Positions 15,664 to 23,721 of a stretch of 34,786 nucleotides of DNA are shown here, piece by piece. How positions within the stretch are numbered: position 1 is the first letter of the stretch; each line of letters begins with the position of its first letter. The notes under the pieces were generated by a model, which saw nothing but the letters and a program-made list of their open reading frames with translations, ran no database searches and was not told the origin of the DNA. A program made the translations under genes and the position numbers. Location of the stretch: the NCBI GenBank assembly GCA_011389685.1, contig JAABTV010000039.1, positions 1-34,786 of the forward strand, written 5' to 3'. This DNA comes from Paracoccaceae bacterium. Its GTDB lineage: Bacteria; Pseudomonadota; Alphaproteobacteria; Rhodobacterales; Rhodobacteraceae.

Positions 15664-17040
15664 TCAGACCACCGGCACCACCGCGCCGATCACCTCGCCC
15701 GCATCGAGCAGCAGGTCTTCGCGCCAGGCATTGGAGATGAGCTGCACCCCGACCGGCAGGCCGCCCGCGTCGCCGGTGGTGACCGTGAGACCTGGCAGGG
15801 CCAGAAAGGGCAGGGCGATCTGGCTCATCTGCGCCTCGGCGATGGTCTCGAAATCGGCCTGGCTGCGGATGTCGCGCAGATCCTCGAAGGGCAATTCGCC
15901 CGAGACCGGGCAGAGCATCACCGGGTAATCGCTCAGAAACGCGCGCCACGCCCGGATCAGCCGGGCGCGCGATTGCAGCACGTCCATCACCCGCGCGAGA
16001 TCGGCGGGTGACGTCATCGCTTCGAGGAAGCCATGCACCGCGATCGCGTCCGGGTCGCCCTCGCGGCGCACGGTCTCGGCCGCGCCGCGCCGCATCTCGG
16101 AAAGCCACATGACCAGTTGCAACTCCATCGCCTCGCGCATCGGCGGCGGGGCAACCTCGTCCACCTGCCAGCCCGCCGCGCGGAACCGCTCGGCGGCGCG
16201 GTGCAGCGCCTCTTCGATTTCGGGCGCGACCGGCATCCCGTCATGGCTCACGCAGAGCGCCATGCGCCGCGCCACATCCGGCCCGCGCAGCGGCATCTGC
16301 GTATACCAAGGGTCACGCAGGTCGGGTGCGGCCATCGCCGCCAGCGCCAGCCGCAGATCGGGCACAGAGCGTGCCAGCGGCCCCGACACCGCCATGAGCT
16401 GCGCCCCGATATGGCGGTCCGGCCCGCTGTCGTTGTGCGCCGGCACCCGCCCATGCGAGGGCCGCATCCCGTGAATGCCGCAGGCATAGGCCGGGTAACG
16501 CACCGACCCGGCGATATCCGTGCCATGGCCGAGTGCGCACATCCCCGAGACCACCGCCGCCGCCGCACCCCCCGACGACCCGCCCGGCGTGCGCCCCGGT
16601 GCACGCGGATTGGTGGTGTGGCCATGCAGCGAATTGCGGGTGAACCAGCGCAGCGAAAAGGCCGGCGTGTTGGTGCGCCCCACGATCACCGTCCCGGCCT
16701 TGCGCAGGTTCGAAACCACCGGGCTGTCGGTCTGCGCAATCAGCTTTTCCTGAAGCCTCAGCCCGTTGGTGGTGGCATGGCCCTTCTGGTCGACATTGAC
16801 CTTGATCGTCACCGGCACCCCGGCCAGCGGCCCCGGATCCTGCCCCGCCGCCAACGCGGTATCGACCGCATCCGCGGCCGCCCGCGCCTCACCGTCACAG
16901 CGCGCCACGATGGCGTTGCACCCGGGGTTGGCCGCCCCGATCCGGTCGAGCACCGCCTCGGTCAGATCGCGCGCGCGCAGATCACCGCGCCTGACCTGCG
17001 CCGCCATCTCGCTCGCCGTCAGCGACCAGAGTTCCGCCAT
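15664..17040 (-). CDS. Amidase signature family amidase
   Basis: The 458-residue enzyme belongs to the amidase signature family, which hydrolyses a carboxamide to acid and ammonia or amine with a Ser-cisSer-Lys triad. All three are visible: Lys80 in GVPVTIKVN, the cis-Ser pair 155/156 in TPGGSSGGAAA, and the nucleophile Ser179 in GTDIAGSVR, where Ala177 replaces the more common Gly. The length is typical of stand-alone amidases, and gatB/gatC partners are absent nearby, so it is unlikely to be GatA of the tRNA amidotransferase. It stands alone between the ynj operon and the polysaccharide genes, with a hairpin after its stop. The substrate cannot be told. A role in nitrogen scavenging with the formamidase-like gene at 23718 is a loose inference. 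Confidence 0.92.
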   Translation of the reverse strand: MAELWSLTASEMAAQVRRGDLRARDLTEAVLDRIGAANPGCNAIVARCDGEARAAADAVDTALAAGQDPGPLAGVPVTIKVNVDQKGHATTNGLRLQEKLIAQTDSPVVSNLRKAGTVIVGRTNTPAFSLRWFTRNSLHGHTTNPRAPGRTPGGSSGGAAAAVVSGMCALGHGTDIAGSVRYPAYACGIHGMRPSHGRVPAHNDSGPDRHIGAQLMAVSGPLARSVPDLRLALAAMAAPDLRDPWYTQMPLRGPDVARRMALCVSHDGMPVAPEIEEALHRAAERFRAAGWQVDEVAPPPMREAMELQLVMWLSEMRRGAAETVRREGDPDAIAVHGFLEAMTSPADLARVMDVLQSRARLIRAWRAFLSDYPVMLCPVSGELPFEDLRDIRSQADFETIAEAQMSQIALPFLALPGLTVTTGDAGGLPVGVQLISNAWREDLLLDAGEVIGAVVPVV

Positions 17041-17167
17041 GCCCCGTCCCCTTCTTTTTTCCTGGATATGTCGCGCAAGACTGTCACGCGCCGCGCGCCG
17101 GAGGCAAGCCCCCGGGCGATATGTCCTTGCGTCCCTGTTGCGGGATTGGGCTTTGCGGCGTTCGCCC

Positions 17168-17246
17168 GGTTAACCCCGTGCCGCCGCCCGAACCCGGCAG
17201 CCGGGTGGCAGCCGCGCGGCAGCCGGGTGTCACCCCCCAGATTCGG
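17168..17246. repeat. Intergenic element, copy A (GGTTAACC plus 11-bp repeats)
   Basis: GGTTAACC at 17168-17175 is followed after 20 bases by an 11-base repeat array (GGCAGCCGGGT, GGCAGCCGCGC, GGCAGCCGGGT) and GTCACCCCCC, ending TTCGG at 17246. From 17196 on it matches the copy at 30363-30413 at 43 of 51 positions by hand count with no gap. It lies just beyond the stop of the sugar transferase gene and upstream of the amidase start. Confidence 0.75.
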
Positions 17247-17252
17247 AGCGCC

Positions 17253-17894
17253 TTAACCATCGGCGGGTTTTCGCCGCCGCGCCGCCCGCAACGGCAGGCG
17301 GCGAAAGACCGTCGCCACCATCAGCCGCAAATCGTAGCAGATGTTGCGGTTGCGGGCATAGATCAGATCGAGCCGCGCCTTGGCCGGAACGCAGCGGCGT
17401 GTATAGACCGCCTCGGTCTCCTCGGGGGTCCTGCATCGGGCCAGAAGCCGCTCCTCGGTGCGGTGATAGGCCAGCGTGGCCAGCCCCGTCACCCCCGGGC
17501 GCGACGCCAGAACCGCGCCGTAGAGCGCGGGGAATTGCTCGACATAGCGGCGCAGCGGCGGGCGCGGTCCGACAAAGCTGATGTCGCCGCGCAAGATGTT
17601 GAAAAGCTGGGGTAATTCATCAAGCCGCGTGCGCCGCAACGCGCGCCCGGTCGGGGTGATCCGACCCGCCTTGTCGCCACCCGAGACACCGCTGTCGCGT
17701 CGAGCGACGGTCATGGTACGGAATTTCCACAGCATGAAAGGCTGGCCCGGGGCCTTCATCCGTTCGGCGACATAAAACACCGGGCGCCCCTCGCGGATCA
17801 GGATCCACAGCGCGATCCCCGCGACAAGCGGCGCCAGAACAATCGCCAGCACCAGCGCCAGCACGATATCGAGTCCGCGCTTGGCCGGTGTCAC
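17253..17894 (-). CDS. Bacterial sugar transferase (polyprenyl-phosphate sugar-phosphate transferase)
   Basis: The 213-residue protein is a minimal monotopic phosphoglycosyl transferase (PglC/WbaP/ExoY superfamily) that starts glycan synthesis by moving a sugar-1-phosphate onto undecaprenyl phosphate at the inner membrane. The N-terminus has the hallmark KRGLDIVLALVLAIVLAPLV re-entrant helix, then PVFYVAERM, MLWKFRTM near 54-61, the catalytic Asp-Glu dyad in RLDELPQLFNIL (Asp92, Glu93), and DISFVGPRPP followed by RPGVTGLA. GTG 17894 is chosen because it makes a GTGA overlap with the epimerase stop and gives the standard family N-terminus; an ATG at 17918 is also in frame. The short form lacks the extra membrane segments of full WbaP/ExoY proteins. 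It works with the epimerase upstream and the Wza-like exporter. Confidence 0.93.
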   Translation of the reverse strand: MTPAKRGLDIVLALVLAIVLAPLVAGIALWILIREGRPVFYVAERMKAPGQPFMLWKFRTMTVARRDSGVSGGDKAGRITPTGRALRRTRLDELPQLFNILRGDISFVGPRPPLRRYVEQFPALYGAVLASRPGVTGLATLAYHRTEERLLARCRTPEETEAVYTRRCVPAKARLDLIYARNRNICYDLRLMVATVFRRLPLRAARRRKPADG

Positions 17895-18841
17895 GCCATG
17901 CCCTCCCCATCGCGCCATCCGCGCACCAGCGACCCGGCGCTCTCTTCCGGCAAGGTGGTCATCTGCGCCAGCCGCGCGGTACCGAGCCACACCATCGGCG
18001 CCGCCCCCTCCGGCGCGGGGCGCCAGTCGATCTCGCATCCCGCCGCACGGGCGATGGCCTCCATCGCAAGCGGGGGCCGGGTTGCGACATTGACGGTCAA
18101 CGGCGCCGGGCCGGTTTCACAATTCATAAGGGTTTCAATGGTTTGCGCCAAAGCCCGCAATGAGACATAGCTGCGCCACGGCCCCTCGCCAGTGTCGAAA
18201 CGGTCCAGCGTGATGCGGCCCGAACCGCACCCGATCGCGGCCCCGATCGCGGCAAAGAGACTGTCCGCACCGGCGACGTTTCCGATCCGCATGATCACCG
18301 CCCGCGGCCCTGTGGGGTGCGCCGCGCACCAATCCGCGATGGCCTTCTCCATGTCCAGCTTGGCCCGGCCATAGGCATTGATCCCGCCGCCCGCCGCGTC
18401 CTCGCGCAGGGGATCGGGCCCGGGCACATAGACCGCGGCGGACGAGCAATGCAGCACCCGCCCGGCCCCCAGGCGCGCAGCAAGCTCCATCGCCTCGACG
18501 GCCAAAGTGGAATTCTCGCCGAGATCACGCGGCGGCGCATCGCGCGCGCCCGGCGTCACACCCCAGAGGGCGAGCACCGAGTCGACCGATGACAGACCGC
18601 CGGGCACGGCCCGACCCGGCTGCCATTCGATCCCGTTCCCGGGTGGATCCTTGCGGTATTGCCACAGGGTTTGCCCGCCCCCGGGCCGGCCGGGCGCCCA
18701 CAGGCGCCTGAGCATCCGGCCCAGCTTGCCACTCGCGCCCAGAACCAGAACTCTGCGATGTTGCGGTTTTCCTGTCACGTTTTCCACTCGAAGACATGCC
18801 GGGGTTTCGATGGCGGTATTAATCGTTGTCTCGCCCATCAT
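17891..18841 (-). CDS. NAD(P)-dependent sugar epimerase/dehydratase (extended SDR)
   Basis: The 316-residue protein has a Rossmann dinucleotide site GASGKLG at residues 35-41, the SDR Ser region CSSAAVY (132-138) and catalytic Tyr157/Lys161 in YGRAK, so the active-site set is complete. In this context it most likely epimerises or reduces a nucleotide-activated sugar for the exopolysaccharide. The ~30 residues before the Rossmann motif are longer than usual, so a later start is possible; ATG 18841 and ATG 18838 are adjacent candidates. It is cotranscribed with the sugar transferase (GTGA overlap) and is divergent from the Wza-like gene across only about 51 bases. It is closer to atypical NAD-dependent epimerases than to GalE, and its sugar is not identifiable. 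Confidence 0.85.
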   Translation of the reverse strand: MMGETTINTAIETPACLRVENVTGKPQHRRVLVLGASGKLGRMLRRLWAPGRPGGGQTLWQYRKDPPGNGIEWQPGRAVPGGLSSVDSVLALWGVTPGARDAPPRDLGENSTLAVEAMELAARLGAGRVLHCSSAAVYVPGPDPLREDAAGGGINAYGRAKLDMEKAIADWCAAHPTGPRAVIMRIGNVAGADSLFAAIGAAIGCGSGRITLDRFDTGEGPWRSYVSLRALAQTIETLMNCETGPAPLTVNVATRPPLAMEAIARAAGCEIDWRPAPEGAAPMVWLGTARLAQMTTLPEESAGSLVRGWRDGEGMA

Positions 18842-18892
18842 ATAGCATGTAAGACAGGTTCAACACCTACCAACGGCACCCTGGGGGTTGAT

Positions 18893-20002
18893 TTGCCCGT
18901 CACGTCAAAGCTCGTTCCGATATTCTTCGCAGTGTTCCTTGTGGCCGGATGTGCCCTTCCGCGCGGCGCGGCCATGGTCTCCGAGGTCGTCAACGAGAAG
19001 GACAAGCAGAACCCCAGTTTCGAGGTCGTCGAGGTGACGCGCGCCAAGGCGCCCGAGATCGCGAAATGGCCGAAAACCGGTTGGAGCGGGAGCTATCGCT
19101 GGTTGCCCGCGGGGCGCGGGCCGACCGCGCCGATCATCCGCAACGGCGACCGCCTCGGGCTGATCATCTGGGACAGCCAGGAGAATTCCCTGTTGACCTC
19201 ACCGGCCGAGAAATCGGTCAACATGGCCGATCTCGTGGTGTCGGCCAGCGGCACGATCTTCGTTCCCTATCTCGGGGATGTGGTCGTGTCCGGTCTGACG
19301 CCGGATGCGGCACGCGAACAGATCCAGACCGGCATCCTGTCGATCGCGCCGGGCGCGCAGGTGCAGATCTCGCATAATTCGGGTCAGGGCAATTCCGCCG
19401 ACCTGGTCAGCGGCGTGGCCAAGCCCGGAACCTATCCGCTGGTCGGGCGCGACGTCAGCATCCTGAGCCTGATCGCGCAGGGCGGCGGTATTGCAACCAC
19501 CTTGCGCAATCCGCTGGTGCGGCTGATCCGGGCCGGCCAGACCTATGAAATCCGCGCCGACGACCTGTTCGCCAACGCGTCCAAGAATGTGCTGGTGCGC
19601 GGCAACGACAAGGTGCTTGTCGAAGAGGACAAGCGTTTCTTCACCGCGCTGGGCGCCACCGGGACCGAGCGGCTGGTCTATTTCGAAAAGGAAAGGACCA
19701 CCGCGCTCGAGGCAATGTCGATCGTCGGCGGTCTCTCGAACAGCCGGGCCAATCCCAAGGGGGTGCTGGTGCTGCGCGATTACAACGAGAAACAGCTGCG
19801 CCCGACCGGACCCACCATGCAGCAGGTGGTGTTCACCTTCGATCTGACCAGTGCCGACGGCCTTTTCGCCGCCCGCACCTTCGAGGTGAATCCGGGCGAT
19901 ACCGTTCTTGCCACCGAATCGCCGGTGACGGCGGTGCGCACGATCACCGGTATTCTGGGCTCGCTGGTCGGTCTGGGCACGACGATCAGCGACAACTCCT
20001 GA
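18893..20002 (+). CDS. Wza-like polysaccharide export outer-membrane lipoprotein
   Basis: The 369-residue protein resembles the Wza/GumB/KpsD family, outer-membrane export channels for capsule or exopolysaccharide. The N-terminus PVTSKLVPIFFAVFLVAGC is a lipoprotein signal with lipobox LVAGC and Cys20 as the lipidated residue. A Poly_export-type domain follows (RNGDRLGLIIWDSQEN, then ASGTIFVPYLGDVVVSGLTP), and two SLBB-like segments (VSGVAKPGTYPLVGRDVSIL; an ALGATGTERLVYF region). No in-frame ATG gives this N-terminus. TTG 18893, just behind a GGGGG ribosome-site-like run, gives an exact signal peptide, so a TTG start is proposed. Neither Wzc, Wzx nor Wzy is in the window, so the export machinery must be elsewhere. 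Confidence 0.9.
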   Translation: MPVTSKLVPIFFAVFLVAGCALPRGAAMVSEVVNEKDKQNPSFEVVEVTRAKAPEIAKWPKTGWSGSYRWLPAGRGPTAPIIRNGDRLGLIIWDSQENSLLTSPAEKSVNMADLVVSASGTIFVPYLGDVVVSGLTPDAAREQIQTGILSIAPGAQVQISHNSGQGNSADLVSGVAKPGTYPLVGRDVSILSLIAQGGGIATTLRNPLVRLIRAGQTYEIRADDLFANASKNVLVRGNDKVLVEEDKRFFTALGATGTERLVYFEKERTTALEAMSIVGGLSNSRANPKGVLVLRDYNEKQLRPTGPTMQQVVFTFDLTSADGLFAARTFEVNPGDTVLATESPVTAVRTITGILGSLVGLGTTISDNS

Positions 20003-20056
20003 TCGCCCCTGATCGGGTCGTGTCGATTGGCAGCGTGGGCGGCCGGGCGAGCGGGC

Positions 20057-20848
20057 TCACCCGCGCCAGCGCAACAGCCGCTTTTCGATCATCGTGATGG
20101 CGGATGACACGATCACGCCGAGGATCGACAGGATCACCACCCCGGCGAAAAGCCGTTCGAGATCGTAAAGCGATCCGGCTTCGAGGATATAAGCCCCGAT
20201 GCCGTATTCCGCGCCCAGCATCTCGGCCGCGACCAACAGGATGATGCCGATGGCAAGGCTGATCCGCAGCCCCGACAGGATGCCGGGCATGGCCCCGGGC
20301 AACACGATCTTGCGCACGATCGACCACCATGTCAGGCCGAAACTCTGCCCCATGCGGATCAGCGTCCGGTCGACATTGTCGACCGCGCCATAGGTCGCCA
20401 CCACTGTCGGCGTGAAGGTGCCAAAGGCGATCAGCGCGTATTTCGACCCCTCGTCGATCCCGAACCAGATCACGAACAGCGGCAGAAGCGCGATTTTCGG
20501 AATCGGGAACAGCGCAGCCACCACCGGCACAAGCCCCGCCCGGACATAGGAAAACAGCCCGATCAGCACCCCCACGGAGACCCCGACCGACACCCCCAGA
20601 GCGGCGCCCACGGCGAGCCGCGACAGCGACGGCAAGAGATGCTTGAACAACAGCCCCGACTGCCAAAGCTCCCCGAACGTGGCCAGCACATCCGACGGGC
20701 GCGGCAGCGTGAGGTTCGAAATCCACCCCGTCCGCGTGCCCCATTCGGCAATCGCTATCAGCAGGACGAACACCACGAACCCGACCCAGCGGCGCACCTG
20801 CGGGCGGAACCCCCCGCCCCGAAACGGAACCGGGCGAATTTCAGACAT
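20057..20848 (-). CDS. SsuC/TauC-type ABC transporter permease
   Basis: This inner-membrane permease of about 263 residues has roughly six hydrophobic segments and the EAA-type loop LIRMGQSFGLTWWSIVRKIV followed by LPGAMPGILSGLRISL, diagnostic of the SsuC/TauC/NrtB group (nitrate, sulfonate, taurine, thiamine precursor). ATG 20848 lies within the stop region of the ATPase gene, overlapping it by eight bases; ATG 20863 would add five residues. It is the last gene of the minus-strand operon and converges on the Wza-like gene 54 bases away. Since the operon also encodes an amide hydrolase and an oxidoreductase, an organic nitrogen compound is a more likely cargo than a sulfonate, but this is inference. 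Confidence 0.93.
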   Translation of the reverse strand: MSEIRPVPFRGGGFRPQVRRWVGFVVFVLLIAIAEWGTRTGWISNLTLPRPSDVLATFGELWQSGLLFKHLLPSLSRLAVGAALGVSVGVSVGVLIGLFSYVRAGLVPVVAALFPIPKIALLPLFVIWFGIDEGSKYALIAFGTFTPTVVATYGAVDNVDRTLIRMGQSFGLTWWSIVRKIVLPGAMPGILSGLRISLAIGIILLVAAEMLGAEYGIGAYILEAGSLYDLERLFAGVVILSILGVIVSSAITMIEKRLLRWRG

Positions 20849-21608
20849 CGGCCAATTCCGCATCCGCCGCCCGCGCCTCGTCGCGCATCAGGTGCCACAG
20901 GTGCTGTTGCTTGGCGGCCAGGCCCGGGTCGGACATGTCGCGGGCCTCCAGCGGGGCGTCGATCGCAACCAGTTCGCGGATCGCACCCGGACGGCGCGAC
21001 AGCACCACGATGGCATGACCCAGCCGCACCGCCTCGGCGAGGTTGTGGGTCACATAGACGGCGGTAAAGGGCGCGCGCGTCCACAGCCCGATCAGGTCAT
21101 CCATCAGCAACTCGCGGGTCTGCGCATCCAGCGCCGAAAGCGGCTCGTCAAGCAGCATCACCGCCGGGTTGACCGCCAGCGCCCGGGCAATCGCCACGCG
21201 TTGCTTCATGCCGCCCGACAACTGCCGGGGCAGGGCGCCCGCGAAATCCGACAGCCCGGTGCGGGCCAGGACATCGGCCACGATCGCCTGCCTTTGCCGC
21301 CGGCCCAGCCGGTGATCCTCAAGCGCCAGCGCGATATTGCCGGCGACCGACCGCCACGGCAGCAGCGCGAAATCCTGGAACACATAGGTGAGCGGATTGA
21401 GACAGCCTTCGGGCGGCGCGCCCACCTGCAATATCTCGCCCGCATCGGGTTTCTCCAGCCCGCCCATCATCCGCAACAGGGTGGATTTGCCACAGCCGGA
21501 CGGGCCGACGATGCACACGATCTTTCCCTCGGGAATGGTCAGGGTGATGTCGCGCAGCACCTCGGTGCCACCATAGGCGTGGCTCACATTCTTCAACCGC
21601 AGTTCCAT
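20841..21608 (-). CDS. SsuB/TauB-type ABC transporter ATP-binding protein
   Basis: The 255-residue ATPase has Walker A GPSGCGKST at 35-43, Q-loop VFQDFALLPWRSV (the LLPW form typical of the SsuB/TauB/NrtD group), signature QLSGGMKQRVAIARAL, Walker B VMLLDEPLSALD and switch His in VTHNLAEA. It energises the transporter whose permease is encoded immediately downstream (overlap of eight bases) and whose binding protein is encoded 53 bases upstream. The gap upstream of its ATG holds a stable GC hairpin that could lower its expression relative to the binding protein, a common arrangement in such operons. Confidence 0.95.
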   Translation of the reverse strand: MELRLKNVSHAYGGTEVLRDITLTIPEGKIVCIVGPSGCGKSTLLRMMGGLEKPDAGEILQVGAPPEGCLNPLTYVFQDFALLPWRSVAGNIALALEDHRLGRRQRQAIVADVLARTGLSDFAGALPRQLSGGMKQRVAIARALAVNPAVMLLDEPLSALDAQTRELLMDDLIGLWTRAPFTAVYVTHNLAEAVRLGHAIVVLSRRPGAIRELVAIDAPLEARDMSDPGLAAKQQHLWHLMRDEARAADAELADV

Positions 21609-21629
21609 GAATATTCCGTCGGCTTGGCA

Positions 21630-21649
21630 CGGCCCCGCACCGGGGGCCG
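21630..21649 (-). terminator. Intra-operon hairpin between binding-protein and ATPase genes
   Basis: CGGCCCC (21630-21636) pairs with GGGGCCG (21643-21649) around a 6-base loop, inside the 53-base gap. It could act as a partial terminator or a 3' stabiliser of the binding-protein transcript, which would give more binding protein than ATPase. Confidence 0.4.
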
Positions 21650-21661
21650 CGCCGTATGGTT

Positions 21662-22678
21662 TCAGCCCATCGTCTTGACGTAGGACGCATCGACCAGTTG
21701 ATCCATGCTCACATCGCCGACCAGCCCCTCGGACTTGAACCAGTCAAGCTGATCCCGCACCGACGCCATGTTGAGCGCCGCACCGGGGTTGAGCCGCATC
21801 GTGCCGTTGATGATCGACGGCGCCGCCTTCTCGATCGGGCGGTCGGTATAGACGTATTTGTGGATCAGCGCGACCATCTCGTTCACGCCGTCCTCGCCCC
21901 CGGCCATGTCGATCATGGCGCTGTTGTAATCCTCCACGCCATTCGAGAACCCGGCGAGGAAGGCGCGGGTCATCTCGCCCTCGTCCTGCGCGTTCCCGGT
22001 CGAGGTGAACACCGTCGTGACCTGGTAATCGGGGAGGTAATCGGACACGTTTCCGATGATATGCACTGCGCCCGACCCGGCCAGCGGCTTGGCGATATGC
22101 GGCACGATCGACCAGGCGTCGATCTGCCCGGTCTTCAGCGCCCCGATCACCGCGCCCACCTTCTGCAACGGCTTGAAGCTCATCTCGGCGCCCTCGGCGG
22201 CGGCGATCTTCGAGCCCATGTAGTGAAACGACGATCCGGCCGTCGTCATCCCGAACGACTTGCCGTCAAGCTGCGCCGGGCTGGTCAGCCCCGCCTGAAA
22301 GGCCGCGTCGCTGGCCAGGATCTTCTGCCCGTCGATGCCCGGCTCTTCGCTCAGCGCGCCGCCGATCACCTTGATCGCGCCCTTGTCGGCCAGCGAGATG
22401 AGGCCGCCGGAAATCGCCGTGACCGCGTAATCGACATCGCCGCTGGCAATCGCGACGGCCATCGGCTGCGCGGCCTGAAAGAACTTCAGCTCGACATCGA
22501 GCCCGGCCTCGGCGAAATAGCCGCGCTCCACGCCGATGAAACTCGCCGAATGCGAGGTAAAGCGCAGCGCGCCGACGGTGATCTTGCGGTTCTGTGAAAT
22601 CGCGGGCGTGGCCAGCGTGCCACTGGCGGCCGCCGCCCCGATCAGGCCCAGCGCGTGGCGTCTGTTCATCGTGGTCAT
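21662..22678 (-). CDS. ABC transporter substrate-binding protein (NMT1/SsuA/TauA-type)
   Basis: The 338-residue periplasmic protein starts with a signal peptide containing twin arginines, MNRRHALGLIGAAAASGTLA, with cleavage probably after ATPAISQ; Tat or Sec export both seem possible. The mature part matches the NMT1/THI5-like and SsuA fold: GALRFTSHSASFIGVERGYF, AGLDVELKFFQAAQPMAVAI, DVDYAVTAISGG and FGMTTAGSSFHYMG. ATG 22678 has the ribosome site GGGGAGAT about four bases upstream, the clearest in this operon. It is preceded by the Gfo-type oxidoreductase gene after 77 bases and followed by the ATPase and permease. The ligand is unknown; pyrimidine-like, sulfonate, nitrate and amide compounds are all possible for this fold. 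Confidence 0.93.
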   Translation of the reverse strand: MTTMNRRHALGLIGAAAASGTLATPAISQNRKITVGALRFTSHSASFIGVERGYFAEAGLDVELKFFQAAQPMAVAIASGDVDYAVTAISGGLISLADKGAIKVIGGALSEEPGIDGQKILASDAAFQAGLTSPAQLDGKSFGMTTAGSSFHYMGSKIAAAEGAEMSFKPLQKVGAVIGALKTGQIDAWSIVPHIAKPLAGSGAVHIIGNVSDYLPDYQVTTVFTSTGNAQDEGEMTRAFLAGFSNGVEDYNSAMIDMAGGEDGVNEMVALIHKYVYTDRPIEKAAPSIINGTMRLNPGAALNMASVRDQLDWFKSEGLVGDVSMDQLVDASYVKTMG

Positions 22679-22755
22679 GATATCTCCCCTTTTTTCATGT
22701 CTCCCGGCCCTAGGTTAATCACCAATGCGCCGGGGACGGAAGGGCAAACCGGGCG

Positions 22756-23721
22756 TCACCCGCCCTTCGCGGCCAGCATCGCCTCGACCAGTTTCTGCAC
22801 CCGCAGCGCCTCTTGCGGCGTGGCAAGGCGGCCGGCCCTGCCGTCGATCATCGCCAGCAACTCGTCCAGTTGGGCCCGGATCGCGCCGCTGCGCGGGTCC
22901 GCGCCGCCATGGTCGACCGGCCGGAACGCGCCGCCATCCGACACGGCGTCGACATAGAAATCGCTGATCCGGTGGCTGGCGCGCACCCCCTTGAGGGTCA
23001 GTTCCTGCCGGTCGGGCTGCGCCCCGCCGACGCTGGCCATCACCGTGACGGGCAGCCCTTCGGCCGTCTCCAGCCGGGCCAGCATGTGGGTCTCGCACAG
23101 CGCCTTGTCGTCGGGATAGGACGGGTGCGCCCATGTCAATGTCAACGGCCCCAGGATGCGCTCCGAGACGAACAGGAAATGCGAGATCACCTCGCGCGTC
23201 ATCCCGCCCTCGTCACGAAACCGCAGCCAGTCGGCGGCCTTCTGCCACGCCCGCGGCCAGGCGCCATAGGTCACGACGATATCCGCCCCCGCAAGATCGC
23301 CCATCGCGCCCCGGCGCGCGGCCTCGTCCACGGCACGCATCGCCGGACTTGCCGCTTGCGTGAAATTCACCGCCACCGGCACGCCCGACGCGGCCAGCCG
23401 CGCCACAAGGTCTTCGCTTTCCGCGATATCCACGCCCAGCGGCTTTTCGAGAAACACCGCATTGCCCGCCGCCGCCGCCGCCAGCGCAAGCGCCTTGCGC
23501 GGCACCGGCGGGCAGGCCAGATAGATCAGATCGGCCCCTGCGATCGCGTCTTCGGCACTCTGCGCGATCTCCGCCCCTGGCGCCAGATCACGCGCCGCCG
23601 CACAGGCCCCGGCATCCGGGTCCCACAGCAACGCCGGCTCATACCCCTCATGCGCGACCATGTGTTCCAGCATCCGCCGCCCCATGATCCCCAGCCCGAT
23701 GATCGCGGTCCTGACTGTCAT
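22756..23721 (-). CDS. Gfo/Idh/MocA family oxidoreductase
   Basis: The 321-residue protein has the N-terminal Rossmann site GLGIMG at residues 9-14 and the EKPLG motif (Glu92-Lys93-Pro94) whose lysine is the usual catalytic residue of Gfo/Idh/MocA NAD(P)-dependent dehydrogenases. The rest follows the family layout, with a C-terminal alpha/beta domain. Family members oxidise or reduce sugars, inositols and related alcohols. The gene overlaps the formamidase-like gene by ATGA and precedes the ABC transporter genes, so all five form one operon and the enzyme should act on the imported compound or its product. No more specific substrate can be read. Confidence 0.92.
   Translation of the reverse strand: MTVRTAIIGLGIMGRRMLEHMVAHEGYEPALLWDPDAGACAAARDLAPGAEIAQSAEDAIAGADLIYLACPPVPRKALALAAAAAGNAVFLEKPLGVDIAESEDLVARLAASGVPVAVNFTQAASPAMRAVDEAARRGAMGDLAGADIVVTYGAWPRAWQKAADWLRFRDEGGMTREVISHFLFVSERILGPLTLTWAHPSYPDDKALCETHMLARLETAEGLPVTVMASVGGAQPDRQELTLKGVRASHRISDFYVDAVSDGGAFRPVDHGGADPRSGAIRAQLDELLAMIDGRAGRLATPQEALRVQKLVEAMLAAKGG

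Noticed and set aside
17253-17260. TTAACCAT, which resembles a CtrA half-site
   Set aside because: It coincides with the last codons and stop of the sugar transferase gene; no second half-site is seen at the right spacing.
22679-22755. A separate promoter for the binding-protein gene in the 77-base gap
   Set aside because: I found no pair of -35/-10 hexamers at proper spacing; the strong ribosome site alone explains higher expression.
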